From Bacteroidota bacterium (GTDB taxonomy: Bacteria; Bacteroidota; Bacteroidia; NS11-12g; UBA9320), in assembly GCA_947468275.1 (NCBI GenBank), contig CANIKO010000004.1, positions 167,429 to 231,428 on the forward strand: a DNA stretch of 64,000 nucleotides. The letters are read 5' to 3'. The translations under genes were made by a program, and so were the position numbers. Positions 54,460 to 63,643 of the stretch are shown one piece after another (within the stretch, counting starts at the first letter, position 1; each line of letters begins with the position of its first letter). The notes beneath the pieces were generated by a model, which had not been told where the DNA came from, searched no databases, and worked only from the letters and a program-made list of their open reading frames with translations.

Positions 54460-54510
54460 GCTAAAGAGTAATTGTAGATAAACTGTTCAAAACGGTTAAT
54501 TAATTCCGCT

Positions 54511-54518
54511 TAATTTTG
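54511..54518 (+). promoter_or_regulatory. putative -7 box upstream of orphan gene
   Basis: TAATTTTG matches TAnnTTTG and lies 13 nt before the ATG at 54532. No -33 element at normal spacing was found. Confidence 0.45.
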
Positions 54519-54531
54519 CGCAACATATTTT

Positions 54532-55614
54532 ATGGACAATTTAAGTTTAATTTGCAAAGAGTATCCTTTTATCCAATACTGCCTTGACTTGGCGGTAAAT
54601 AACATTCAACTTAATGGTGAGTTAAAGTTGCAAATAGATGAGAAGCGATTATTCAGATTGCTTAACACTGCAACCACGAAACCGCAATGGTTTGATTTTA
54701 GTGAAATAGCTTTGGATAGAATCGCTAATCCTGCTCAACTCGATTTATTAGGCCACTCAAACGAGCCTGTAATCCTTATAAAACCTGACATTGGTGGTAG
54801 TATTTATTTATTTAAACTAAAGAAATACGAAACAAGTGATGATATGTTTTATGGTAAAGACCAGGAATACTTAATCGAAAAATGCTTAATTCTATGGTTG
54901 TCTAACTTTGTCAAACTCGATGATACGGAAAAAGGGGGGTTTGAAAAATATTTTCAAGTGTGTAAAAATCAACAGATTAAGATCATCGAGCTAAACTATA
55001 TATTAACTGAACTAAATTTGAAGACTGAAAAAATATATACCTCCCTCTTCAATTACCTTTTAAAGGATGAAATTTTGCCTGAAACCAAAATTTCGTTGAG
55101 CGATTCTACATTAGATTACCTACAATCACGTGATTGGAACTTTATAGAATTAGAAACAATTGCCAAGGAGGCTTTTAAAATTGCTTCCAAAATATGCCTA
55201 TCCCCTACCGACATTAGGATTAAGCGATATTTTTTTCCTGAACAAACCCAAAATGATTTGTTTAAAAATGATTTACCTGATAAAGTCACAGAAATAAGCG
55301 AATCTATCATCGATAGCGTATCACAAAAAAAGGACGAATTGGTGCTTGAAAAAAGACCAAGTCTTTCAAAATTGGAAAAGACAAAAATCTTACTCGACCG
55401 TTATGAATTGGCTGTAAAAAAACTTATCGAAGTCAAACAACCAGTTTTAGGAAAGAATATAGCCAAAGTTTGTATTCCCGAAATAAGTGCACCAGCTTTA
55501 ACCGATTCAATTAATAAGCATGCTGAAAGAATAAAAGAATGCATGATAAGTTATCCAGATAAATGGGAACTTCTTAAAACTAATTATTTGCCAATACAAA
55601 AATTAAATTATTAA
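54532..55614 (+). CDS. hypothetical protein
   Basis: A 360-residue soluble protein that I do not recognise. No signal peptide or membrane helix is visible. The first 230 residues are mixed alpha/beta. The stretch 255-300 is charged and linker-like (VSQKKDELVLEKRPSLSKLE). The last 60 residues (LLDRYELAVKKLIEVKQPVL to ISYPDKWELLKTNYLPIQ) are helical and could be a compact C-terminal domain. It has its own promoter box and stands before another orphan gene. Confidence 0.6.
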   Translation: MDNLSLICKEYPFIQYCLDLAVNNIQLNGELKLQIDEKRLFRLLNTATTKPQWFDFSEIALDRIANPAQLDLLGHSNEPVILIKPDIGGSIYLFKLKKYETSDDMFYGKDQEYLIEKCLILWLSNFVKLDDTEKGGFEKYFQVCKNQQIKIIELNYILTELNLKTEKIYTSLFNYLLKDEILPETKISLSDSTLDYLQSRDWNFIELETIAKEAFKIASKICLSPTDIRIKRYFFPEQTQNDLFKNDLPDKVTEISESIIDSVSQKKDELVLEKRPSLSKLEKTKILLDRYELAVKKLIEVKQPVLGKNIAKVCIPEISAPALTDSINKHAERIKECMISYPDKWELLKTNYLPIQKLNY

Positions 55615-55637
55615 GTCTTTATTTTTATGTGTTTATA

Positions 55638-55655
55638 ACTGTATTAATTTACAGT
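55638..55655 (+). terminator. possible weak terminator
   Basis: ACTGTA and TACAGT form a 6-bp stem around a 6-nt loop, followed 6-7 nt later by a TTTTTT run, 24 nt after the orphan gene stop. The stem is AT-rich and the T-run is not adjacent, so this is weak. The remaining 225 nt to the next gene show nothing else recognisable. Confidence 0.3.
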
Positions 55656-55880
55656 AAAATTGTTTTTTAGATTTGGTTTAGTTTTATACCAAAAGTAAAA
55701 AATTGTATTTTTGATTTGGATTGTAAAAGGATCTTTAGAGAAAAGACTTTTTAAACCTTGTTCTATTGTTGGGATCTTGATTATAATTTATATCTAACCC
55801 ATTCCTATTGATTTGATTACAAAAATTACTTTATTTAGTGTTCATAAAAATTTGTAACAGGCTGATTTATAAAAAATAAC

Positions 55881-56417
55881 TTGAATTTTTCTATAACTGC
55901 ATTTAAGAGTTTATTTAGTAAACGGCTTAGCAAAGTCCAAGTAACAGAATTGGTGTGTGTTGTATCGGATTCCAAAGAATTATTTGATGAACTTATTTAT
56001 ATCATTATCAATGGAAACAAACACGAAGCGTTTATGGGTTCTTGGGTATTACAATATGCAGCCATAGAACAACCTGATTGGTTTTACGAGCATTTACACG
56101 ACTTATTACTTATCATTGAATCCAAACGTAACGAGTCTGTTTTGCGATGTATAACGCGAATAATTTGGAAAACTCCCATTCCAAAAGAAATGGATGGAAT
56201 TGTTACCCAAAAATGTATTGAATGGATTGAAAATAAAGAAAATCCAATTGCCGTAAAGGCCTTTAGCTTACATACTTTATCTAAAATAATAGAGCATGAA
56301 CCGGCACTTTGCAATGAAATCAGATATATTGCTGAATCGGTTTTACCTTATGCATCTTCAGGACTTAACAATGCAGCTGAAAAGCTTTTAAAAAAAATCA
56401 GAAAAATGGGTTATTGA
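55881..56417 (+). CDS. hypothetical HEAT-like helical protein
   Basis: A 178-residue protein, wholly helical by eye, with repeated hydrophobic helices spaced like HEAT repeats (FDELIYIIINGNKHEAFMGSWVLQY, DLLLIIESKRNESVLRCITRIIW, AVKAFSLHTLSKIIEHEPAL). The start is a TTG at 55881, as no ATG lies before the conserved-looking part. No family name can be given. It overlaps the end of the convergent maf gene by 7 nt. Confidence 0.6.
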   Translation: MNFSITAFKSLFSKRLSKVQVTELVCVVSDSKELFDELIYIIINGNKHEAFMGSWVLQYAAIEQPDWFYEHLHDLLLIIESKRNESVLRCITRIIWKTPIPKEMDGIVTQKCIEWIENKENPIAVKAFSLHTLSKIIEHEPALCNEIRYIAESVLPYASSGLNNAAEKLLKKIRKMGY

Positions 56418-56977
56418 TTATTAACAAACTTTTGAAGTTCATCATACACTCGGTTTACCGGCAAACCCATAACATTAAAAAAATCGCCTTCAATTTTTGT
56501 TACACCAATGTACCCTATCCAATCCTGTATTCCATAGGATCCTGCTTTATCCAAAGGATTAAAATTTCGCACATAATAAACTATCTGCTCGCGGGTTAAA
56601 CCCTTGAAATAAACGTTTGTTTGATCCGTAAAAGCTATTTCTTGAGTTTTACTTCTTAAACAAACACCTGTAAAAACGGTATGCATTTTACCAGAAAGTT
56701 TGGTCAACATTTTAATAGCATCGTCTTCATTCTCGGGTTTATTTATTATTTCACCTTCCAAATAAACGGTGGTATCTGCGGTAAGTAGTATTTTATTTTC
56801 AAGGTCACCAATATAGGCTTCGGCTTTTTTAATCGCCAAATATTCAGCTACTTTTTCACCGGCCATATCAGGATGAAAGTCTTCGTCGGAGTCAATATTT
56901 ATTAAAGTATAATCAATACCTGCACCTTTTAGTAATTCTTGCCTGCGGGGTGATTTTGAACCTAATAATAATTCCAT
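56411..56977 (-). CDS. maf: Maf family nucleoside triphosphate pyrophosphatase
   Basis: A 188-residue Maf/YhdE protein. The N-terminal LGSKSPRRQELLKGAGI, the catalytic TADTTVYLEGEIINKPENEDDA and the FVRN-like YVRNFNPLDKAGSYGIQD are all typical. The enzyme hydrolyses modified or canonical NTPs (dTTP/UTP type) and is linked to septum formation when overexpressed in other bacteria. The UbiA-type gene lies 12 nt upstream, so they are cotranscribed. Confidence 0.92.
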   Translation of the reverse strand: MELLLGSKSPRRQELLKGAGIDYTLINIDSDEDFHPDMAGEKVAEYLAIKKAEAYIGDLENKILLTADTTVYLEGEIINKPENEDDAIKMLTKLSGKMHTVFTGVCLRSKTQEIAFTDQTNVYFKGLTREQIVYYVRNFNPLDKAGSYGIQDWIGYIGVTKIEGDFFNVMGLPVNRVYDELQKFVNNQ

Positions 56978-56989
56978 TCTATTGGTTTT

Positions 56990-57850
56990 CTAAAAAAACA
57001 ACATTAATAAAGTTCCTGTAACCATTATATATAAAGCAACTTTACTTAGATAGGAAAAATCACTTTTTTCAGTAGCCAGCTGCAACCTAGACAATAAATG
57101 AAATAGAGGCAAACCAATGCACATTATGGAATAGCTTAAAAAAACATAACTTAAGGGGGCTGAAAAATATCGCATCATCATTAGTCTTACGCAGGTTGTA
57201 AAAACAAGAATGTATAAAAATAATAAAATAACCAATAAAGTTCTTGTAGCTTTTATCCCGGCAAGAATTGGAAATGTTTTATATCCTGCAGCTTCATCAC
57301 CGGCTGCATCTTCAATGTCTTTAAAGATTTCACGAATAAAATGTATTGCAAAGGCATTAATAGAGAAAATTATGGTGAGCTCTTGATTTAAATTAGAATC
57401 AAATGCGAGTAAAATAAATATAGATAATGCTCCCAATATGGCAATTATTAAGTTACCAATTAATGGAAGTTGTTTTAATAATATGCTGTAGCAAAAGAGT
57501 AAGGCTAATACAAGTGTAATTAAAACACCCAATTTGTAAGACTTAAAAAATGCTAATGAAACCGCCATAATAGCTGCTGCTATGACTATAATTAAAGCTG
57601 TTTTTCTGATTTTTGGTTCAGATAAATAATTGTTATTGGGCCTATTTATGGAATCTGCCTTCACATCCATAATATCATTCAACAAATAACCAAATACAGC
57701 ACAAAGCAATGTTGTAACATATATTAACAAATGGGAGAGATCAAAAACATCTTTTAATGTATTGCCAAAACCTAGAAAATATACGGTAAGAATTTGTGCA
57801 AACAGAATTATAAAAAGATTTAAAGGACGTGTGGCTTTAAAGATATTCAT
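56990..57850 (-). CDS. UbiA-superfamily prenyltransferase (geranylgeranylglycerol-phosphate synthase-like)
   Basis: A 286-residue membrane prenyltransferase with eight to nine helices. The two Asp-rich motifs are NDIMDVKADSINRPN and KDIEDAAGDEAAG. The family attaches a prenyl chain to an aromatic or glycerol-phosphate acceptor. Bacteroidota homologues are often labelled geranylgeranylglycerol-phosphate geranylgeranyltransferase, but the acceptor here is not known. It lies 2 nt after def in the same direction. Confidence 0.85.
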   Translation of the reverse strand: MNIFKATRPLNLFIILFAQILTVYFLGFGNTLKDVFDLSHLLIYVTTLLCAVFGYLLNDIMDVKADSINRPNNNYLSEPKIRKTALIIVIAAAIMAVSLAFFKSYKLGVLITLVLALLFCYSILLKQLPLIGNLIIAILGALSIFILLAFDSNLNQELTIIFSINAFAIHFIREIFKDIEDAAGDEAAGYKTFPILAGIKATRTLLVILLFLYILVFTTCVRLMMMRYFSAPLSYVFLSYSIMCIGLPLFHLLSRLQLATEKSDFSYLSKVALYIMVTGTLLMLFF

Positions 57851-57852
57851 GC

Positions 57853-58407
57853 TTACTTTTTGAAATAAAATTTCATTTTATAATCAACATCTACGTTTCC
57901 TTTTGAGATATTAACAAGTTTGCTTTTAATCATTTGTTTTTTTAGCGGCGAAAGATGGTCAACAAACAAAACACCTTCAATATGATCGAATTCATGCTGA
58001 ATAACCCGGGCCGCCATGTCATCAAACGATTCTTCGTTCCAATTGAAATTTTCATCCTGATATTTAATCAAAAGATTAGGAGGCCGTTTAATATTTTCTC
58101 GAATGCGCGGAATGCTAAGACACCCCTCTTCAAAATTCCACTCTACTCCTGATTCTTCAATAATCTCAGCATTGATAAATATTTTTTTTACGCCTTTGAT
58201 TTTCTTATCTGAAAATGCATTGGTATCAATTATAAATAAGCGAATATCATGTCCTATCTGAGGAGCTGCAAGCCCGACCCCATTGCTTTCATACATGGTT
58301 TGAAACATATCTGCAATCAACTGGTTTAACCCCGGAAAATCAGGAGTGATAGATTGGCATATTTTTCTTAAAATCGGGTCACCATAGGCCCTTATAGGTA
58401 ATATCAT
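57853..58407 (-). CDS. def: peptide deformylase
   Basis: Removes the N-formyl group from new proteins. The 184 residues have the three metal motifs GVGLAAPQIG, EGCLSIP and QHEFDHIEGVLFVDHL, with Cys and both His as iron ligands. The length is typical. The start overlaps the stop of ruvX as ATGA, so they are translationally coupled. Confidence 0.96.
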   Translation of the reverse strand: MILPIRAYGDPILRKICQSITPDFPGLNQLIADMFQTMYESNGVGLAAPQIGHDIRLFIIDTNAFSDKKIKGVKKIFINAEIIEESGVEWNFEEGCLSIPRIRENIKRPPNLLIKYQDENFNWNEESFDDMAARVIQHEFDHIEGVLFVDHLSPLKKQMIKSKLVNISKGNVDVDYKMKFYFKK

Positions 58408-58817
58408 TGAGTGGAGAGTAAGTAACCTTGCAAAATTAGAGTAGCACTCATAGAATCCAAGTTTTTTTTATCTTGGCGTTGTTTTTTTTTATATCCCCCT
58501 TCTATCATTGTACTTATGGCCATTTTTGTAGTATATCGTTCATCGTATCTAACAACAGGTATACTTGGTATTTGTTGAATAAGTTTTTTTAGAAATGGTT
58601 TTATATGCATTTCACTTTCTGATGGCTGACCGTTCATTTGAATAGGAAGGCCAACAACAATAAGATCAACCGATTCTTTTTGAGAATAATTTACAATAAA
58701 ATTTATAACATCATTAGGATGAATGGTATCAAGAGCTGTTGCAATAATTTGAAGTGGATCAGTTACTGCTATACCAACACGTTTTGTTCCGTAATCAAGG
58801 GCTAAAATTCTGCCCAT
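58404..58817 (-). CDS. ruvX: RuvX/YqgF family Holliday junction resolvase-like protein
   Basis: A 137-residue RNase H-fold protein with ILALDYGTKRVGIAVTD, VVGLPIQMNG, YDERYTTKMA and KKNLDSMSATLIL, the YqgF/RuvX set. In E. coli the protein processes 16S rRNA 5' ends; a resolvase role is also proposed. The ATG overlaps the stop of the TonB gene by one base. Confidence 0.93.
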   Translation of the reverse strand: MGRILALDYGTKRVGIAVTDPLQIIATALDTIHPNDVINFIVNYSQKESVDLIVVGLPIQMNGQPSESEMHIKPFLKKLIQQIPSIPVVRYDERYTTKMAISTMIEGGYKKKQRQDKKNLDSMSATLILQGYLLSTQ

Positions 58818-59239
58818 TAATTACTAAATATTATTGGAATCATTTGGTATACAGGAACGACTTTGCCATCCTGTTTACCGGGTATCCATTTAGGCATATT
58901 TGCAAAAATTTTAACGGCTTGTTCTTCCAATCCATAACCCAATTTTGCCCCAACTGTTCTAACCTGATTTAATGAGCCATCCTTTTCTACTACAAATTCA
59001 ACATTTACTTTACCATGTATATTGTGTTTCATAGCTTCGAAAGGATAGGTAAGATGTTCAGTTATATATCGTTTTAATGCCATTTTACCTCCAGGAAAAT
59101 GGGGCATTTCGCCAACAATTATAAATGGTTTTTCTGATTGCGTTAATTTCAATGGATTGTTAATTGCCAATTGAAACGATAACATTGCCATCCCTAAAGC
59201 TAGGATAATATAAATCTTGCTATTTTTTTTAAATGTCAT
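58817..59239 (-). CDS. energy transducer TonB, short form
   Basis: A 140-residue protein with one N-terminal membrane helix (IYIILALGMAMLSFQLAI) and a TonB C-terminal domain (HFPGGKMALKRYITEHLTYPFEA to KIFANMPKWIPGKQDGKVVPVYQMIPI). The Pro-rich spacer of classic TonB is absent, so reach across the periplasm would be short. It may serve a specific receptor or a regulatory system. It is the first gene of the tonB-ruvX-def-ubiA-maf run. Confidence 0.85.
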   Translation of the reverse strand: MTFKKNSKIYIILALGMAMLSFQLAINNPLKLTQSEKPFIIVGEMPHFPGGKMALKRYITEHLTYPFEAMKHNIHGKVNVEFVVEKDGSLNQVRTVGAKLGYGLEEQAVKIFANMPKWIPGKQDGKVVPVYQMIPIIFSN

Positions 59240-59274
59240 TTTAAGATAAGGAAACGAAATTAATAAATAAAAAG

Positions 59275-59742
59275 TTACTTCACAACCTTATTTGCGCAAT
59301 AGGAACTGGCAAAAGCTTCTGGTTTTGCCTTAAAAGTGTACCCCATTCCTAGTATATACCCCATAGCCTCTTTTAGTGCAATATTTGACCTAAATTCTGG
59401 ATTAGTGTTGATATCTACATGCACCTCCAATTCAACATTATACTCATCCAGAACAGGACAAATAATATATGCTATTTGGATAGAATCCGATACCTCCAGA
59501 ATCAGTCTTTCCTTTAAAGACATTTTTCTCTCTGTTTGGTAAGTATTATAAAAAATAAATCCTCCTTTGCCCTCCCTTACAAAAACAATGGCTGTAGCAA
59601 ATTCAGTAATACTGCCCTTTACCTGTGAATCAGTTCCGATGCATACCTTAATTTTGTTGCCTTGTTCCTCTATCATTTTTTGTTGTATTTCATCGATGAT
59701 AGGAAGTTGTAGCAATTCGCCGTTTAATTTTCGCCATGCCAT
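59275..59742 (-). CDS. RNase H-like YkuK family protein
   Basis: A 155-residue protein with KVCIGTDSQVKG near residue 31, YNTYQTERKMSLKERLI, and LEVHVDINTNPEFRSN, matching the YkuK/DUF458 RNase H-like family. The Asp residues of TDSQ and HVDIN could form the active site. The substrate is not known. It is close to, and transcribed toward, the TonB gene and diverges from the acyl-CoA reductase gene. Confidence 0.82.
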   Translation of the reverse strand: MAWRKLNGELLQLPIIDEIQQKMIEEQGNKIKVCIGTDSQVKGSITEFATAIVFVREGKGGFIFYNTYQTERKMSLKERLILEVSDSIQIAYIICPVLDEYNVELEVHVDINTNPEFRSNIALKEAMGYILGMGYTFKAKPEAFASSYCANKVVK

Positions 59743-59852
59743 TCTACAAATCTCAACAAAACATATAAAAGATTAGTTATATCATTAACACATTATTGTA
59801 AAAATGCCTTTAAAAACTGAACTTTGCGGCCTCTATTTTTTAGCAAAACACA

Positions 59853-60854
59853 TTGACACAATCAGAAATAATAAAAGCTCTTGAAACACTAGGGAGCAAA
59901 TTATCAACTATCACATCGGAAGATGATTTAGTTACAAAGGCCCAAATCGAAAACCAATGGTTTACTCCCTCTTGGCAGCTATTTGCTTTTAAATACTGGG
60001 CGAGTCAACTGAACTCAGCCAACCTCAATCAATGGGTTTCCAATTATAAATTCACAAACAATCCTAAAAAAGTGGGTTTGATAATGGCAGGAAACATTCC
60101 TCTTGTGGGAATGCATGATTTAATAAGTATTTTAATTTCAGGTCATATAGCTTTAGTGAAACCTTCATCGGATGACAAAATCCTCACCCCTTGGATAATA
60201 GAACAACTGATATCAATTGACCCAAGGTTTAAGGAAAAAATAATTCAAGTGGAAAAATTAAACTCTTGCGAAGCACTAATAGCAACAGGTAGCAATAATA
60301 CTGCCCGCTATTTTGAATACTACTTTAGCAAGGTTCCAAAAATTATCAGAAAAAACAGAAACAGTTTTGCTGTATTAACCGGAAATGAAACCAATAATGA
60401 ACTCTCAGGATTAGCAGATGATATTTTCTCCTATTTTGGGTTGGGCTGCCGCAATGTTTCAAAATTAATGGTTCCTGAAAATTACGATTTTCAACGTTTT
60501 TTTGAAGCTTTAGAAAAATACAAAACTTCCGTAAACCATAATAAATACTATAATAATTACACCTATCACAAGGCCTTGTTTTTAATGAATATTGCCCAAC
60601 ATTTTGATAATGGTTTTTTATTATTAAAAGAAGATGAAAAAATAGCATCGCCATTGGGATGTATTTTTTATTCCGTCTATAAAGATAGAAATGATATTCT
60701 AGAATTTATTGACCAAAATCGGGAAAGTATTCAGATTGTTATTGGCAACCCAAATTTCATTAAAGAATGCATAATATTTGGTCAATCTCAAAATCCTAAA
60801 ATTGATGATTATGCTGACGACATGGATACTTTGAAATTTTTGAATCAATTGTAA
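59853..60854 (+). CDS. acyl-CoA reductase (LuxC-like)
   Basis: A 333-residue protein of the LuxC/acyl-CoA reductase family. It has VGLIMAGNIPLVGMHDLIS near residue 72, ALVKPSSDDKILTPWI, EALIATGSNNTARYFEYYF and the active-site Cys region YFGLGCRNVSKLMVP. It reduces a fatty acyl-CoA or acyl-protein to aldehyde with NADPH; the product's use is unknown. The start is TTG at 59853, the only codon fitting the conserved N-terminus. Confidence 0.87.
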   Translation: MTQSEIIKALETLGSKLSTITSEDDLVTKAQIENQWFTPSWQLFAFKYWASQLNSANLNQWVSNYKFTNNPKKVGLIMAGNIPLVGMHDLISILISGHIALVKPSSDDKILTPWIIEQLISIDPRFKEKIIQVEKLNSCEALIATGSNNTARYFEYYFSKVPKIIRKNRNSFAVLTGNETNNELSGLADDIFSYFGLGCRNVSKLMVPENYDFQRFFEALEKYKTSVNHNKYYNNYTYHKALFLMNIAQHFDNGFLLLKEDEKIASPLGCIFYSVYKDRNDILEFIDQNRESIQIVIGNPNFIKECIIFGQSQNPKIDDYADDMDTLKFLNQL

Positions 60855-60928
60855 TATAAGTAATTAGAAAAAAAACCTTTCAGAATTGACAGTTTAAACG
60901 TTTATTTACAGCTTAAAACAAGAATATC

Positions 60929-61888
60929 ATGCATATGGAATCGCTTATTTCAACAAACTTAGCATTAAAAAAACAACGGGACTTTGGCAGAGGAAAGGTT
61001 AGGGATGTATACAATATAAACGACGATCTCCTTGTTCTCGTTTCTAGTGACCGTATTTCGGCTTTTGATCAGGTATTGCCCCGGGCAATACCATTTAAAG
61101 GTCAAGTATTAAACCAAGTAGCTTCTTTTTTTTTAGAGAAAACCAAAGACTTGGTACCCAATTGGAAAATAGCTGAACCTGACCCACATGTTACTGTCGG
61201 TTACAAATGTGAACCATTTAGCGTCGAATTTGTAATTCGGGGATATTTGGCAGGTCATTCATGGCGTCTATATAAATCTGGAGAAAGAACTATTTGTGGG
61301 GAAACATTACCCGAAGGACTTAAAGAAAATGACCCCTTGCCAACTCCAATACTCACTCCTACTACCAAGGCTAAAAGTGGACACGATATGGACATATCTA
61401 AAATTGAACTAATAAACCAAAAGATTTTAAAAAAGAAAGATTTGGAAAAATTAGAACATTACGCCCAAACACTTTTTAAAGCAGGAACTGACCATGCGGC
61501 TTCTCAAAATTTGATATTAGTCGATACCAAATATGAATTTGGAACCCGCGATGGCAAAATAATGTTGATAGATGAAATTCACACCCCCGATTCATCGCGC
61601 TATTTTTATAAAGATACTTACGAACAAATTCAAAGTAAAGACCAACAACAAAGGCAGTTATCTAAGGAATTTGTGAGACAATGGTTAATTGAAAATGGGT
61701 TTCAGGGCAAAGAAGGTCAGCTAGTTCCTGTAATGACAGATGATTTTATTAATTTAGTAACGAGTAGATACATTGAATTATTCGAACAAATAACCGGAAC
61801 AAAATTCATAAAAAGGTCATATAAGAATATTTCTGAAACGATTGAATTGGCTGTTAATACTTTTATAACAAATTATTACGAGAAATAA
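60929..61888 (+). CDS. purC: phosphoribosylaminoimidazole-succinocarboxamide synthase
   Basis: PurC, 319 residues, condenses CAIR with aspartate in purine synthesis. It carries the ATP-grasp-like start RDFGRGKVRDVYNIND, LVSSDRISAFDQVLPRAIPFKG, VEFVIRGYLAGHSW and the C-terminal LIDEIHTPDSSRYF. The form is the longer type, as in many Bacteroidota and in eukaryotic single-domain enzymes. It may start at Met3 (ATG six bases on). It stands alone. Confidence 0.95.
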   Translation: MHMESLISTNLALKKQRDFGRGKVRDVYNINDDLLVLVSSDRISAFDQVLPRAIPFKGQVLNQVASFFLEKTKDLVPNWKIAEPDPHVTVGYKCEPFSVEFVIRGYLAGHSWRLYKSGERTICGETLPEGLKENDPLPTPILTPTTKAKSGHDMDISKIELINQKILKKKDLEKLEHYAQTLFKAGTDHAASQNLILVDTKYEFGTRDGKIMLIDEIHTPDSSRYFYKDTYEQIQSKDQQQRQLSKEFVRQWLIENGFQGKEGQLVPVMTDDFINLVTSRYIELFEQITGTKFIKRSYKNISETIELAVNTFITNYYEK

Positions 61889-61923
61889 TCATATTTGCAA
61901 ACTTTAGAAATTAATTATTATTT

Positions 61924-63588
61924 ATGAATATCAAAAAAACGATTCTTTTATTTTTACTTTTTAGTTCGGCCTCGCTTATGGCCCAAACTGTTAAACAATT
62001 TGCTGGTATCCCAAATGAGGTTGATCCTTGGGCAACCTATGAAAACACAACCGTTGCATTAACTGGAGCTCATTTTTATCAACCAGAAGGTATCATGTGG
62101 GATAAGTCTGGCAACATGTGGATTACTGAAAGAAATAAAATTCGAGTAGTAATTAGCGGACAAGTATATAATCGTGCAGGTAAATTAGGTGATGGTAATG
62201 GTTCCCAAAGTTATAGAAACGGTACTGGCACTGGTGGCGATTTTTCAGGTGCCCATTTTTTTGCCCCTTCTTCAATAGTTGCAGACCCATCAACAGGTGT
62301 TTTGTATATTGTAGATTCAGAAAACCACGCTATCCGGAAAATGGATGCCTTTGTCAATGTAGGTAATGGACAAGTCGTTTCTACTTTTGCAGGAGCTGAT
62401 GTACAAACTAATAATATTGGATTGGCAGGCAGCGCTGATGGAACTGGACTTAATGCAAGATTTAATGTTCCTAAAGGAATTGTTAGAGATGCAAGTGGTA
62501 ATATGTATGTTACCGATTGGAGTAATTTCACCATCCGTAAAGTAACCTCAGCTGGAGTTGTAACTACTTTAGCAGGAAAGGCCGGAGTTACAGGATTTGC
62601 TGATGGAACAGGTACGACAGCTACCTTTGCCGGACCTTATGGTATTGCTCAATTGGATGCCAATAACTTAGTGGTTAGCGATATGGATAATGGAACTATT
62701 CGCACCGTTCACATGACTACCGGAGTAGTTACCACGCTTTGTGGTAAAGCTGAAGATTGGGGTTATATTGATGGCAATTTTGCCGCGGCACGATTTAATA
62801 CCCCAAGAGGATTAGCAGTAGTTGATGGTAAAATTTACGTTTGTGATGGTCCATCCATTAGGGTAATCGATGTGAATGCGAAAACAGTTTCAACTTTTGC
62901 TGGTAGTACATCTTTAACAGGAAATACGGATGGAGAAGGCACAGCAGCTCGATTCGGTGAATTGGTAGGAATGGCTTACGATGGAAAAATTAGTCTTTAT
63001 GTAACTGATCATTATTATAATGTTATAAAAACAGTAACGATAAATAGCCTTGCCCCTATAGTTAATTTTTCGGCAAGTAAAACCAAAGCAGTTGTTGATG
63101 CGGAAATAGTAACATTAACAAATACAACTACCGGTAAACCTGCTACCTCATTAAAATGGACTATTAATCCTGCCTCGTATACCATAACTACGGGAACGTT
63201 AACAGCGGCTCCTTTAAGTGTTAAATTCACCTCAACGGGATTTTATCATGTAACATTAAAAGTAACCAATACTTATGGCAAAGATTCTTTAACAAGAAAT
63301 AATTATATAAGCGTTTCCACCGTTGGAATAAAAGAAGTACCTGAAAGTGTTTCTGTTGGAGTATATCCTAATCCATCCAATGGAATATTTACATTACAAA
63401 GTTTATATGGTAATTTCCCTATTCAATCCTACGAAGTAATTGATATAACAGGAAAACTTTTAATATCAAAAACATGCAATAATTCTTTGACTGAAACTTT
63501 TGATATTAGCAATGCTCAAAGCGGGTTTTATTTTATTAGGGTAAAAACTTCACAGGGAGCCAATACCTTGAAATTACAGAAGATTTAA
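61924..63588 (+). CDS. secreted NHL-repeat protein with PKD-like and T9SS sorting domains
   Basis: A 554-residue protein with a signal peptide (SSASLMAQ). Residues about 30-370 hold five or more NHL-type repeats, each with a form of FAG..G..G..DGTG..A.F..P.GI, VD..N..IRK and similar, giving a beta-propeller. A PKD-like domain follows (PIVNFSASKTKAVVDAEIVTLTN). The last 75 residues (VGVYPNPSNGIFTL, ITGKLLISK, FYFIRVKTSQG) are a type A sorting domain. A cell-surface or released binding role is inferred. Confidence 0.88.
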   Translation: MNIKKTILLFLLFSSASLMAQTVKQFAGIPNEVDPWATYENTTVALTGAHFYQPEGIMWDKSGNMWITERNKIRVVISGQVYNRAGKLGDGNGSQSYRNGTGTGGDFSGAHFFAPSSIVADPSTGVLYIVDSENHAIRKMDAFVNVGNGQVVSTFAGADVQTNNIGLAGSADGTGLNARFNVPKGIVRDASGNMYVTDWSNFTIRKVTSAGVVTTLAGKAGVTGFADGTGTTATFAGPYGIAQLDANNLVVSDMDNGTIRTVHMTTGVVTTLCGKAEDWGYIDGNFAAARFNTPRGLAVVDGKIYVCDGPSIRVIDVNAKTVSTFAGSTSLTGNTDGEGTAARFGELVGMAYDGKISLYVTDHYYNVIKTVTINSLAPIVNFSASKTKAVVDAEIVTLTNTTTGKPATSLKWTINPASYTITTGTLTAAPLSVKFTSTGFYHVTLKVTNTYGKDSLTRNNYISVSTVGIKEVPESVSVGVYPNPSNGIFTLQSLYGNFPIQSYEVIDITGKLLISKTCNNSLTETFDISNAQSGFYFIRVKTSQGANTLKLQKI

Positions 63589-63610
63589 TTTTTTTAAAAC
63601 ATAATTTTTA

Positions 63611-63643
63611 AAAAGAGGCTGCTATATAGTAGCCTCTTTTTTA
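63611..63643 (+). terminator. intrinsic terminator of NHL cargo gene
   Basis: AAAAGAGGCTGCTA and TAGTAGCCTCTTTT form a strong stem with a short loop, followed by TTT, 22 nt after the stop at 63588. Confidence 0.85.
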
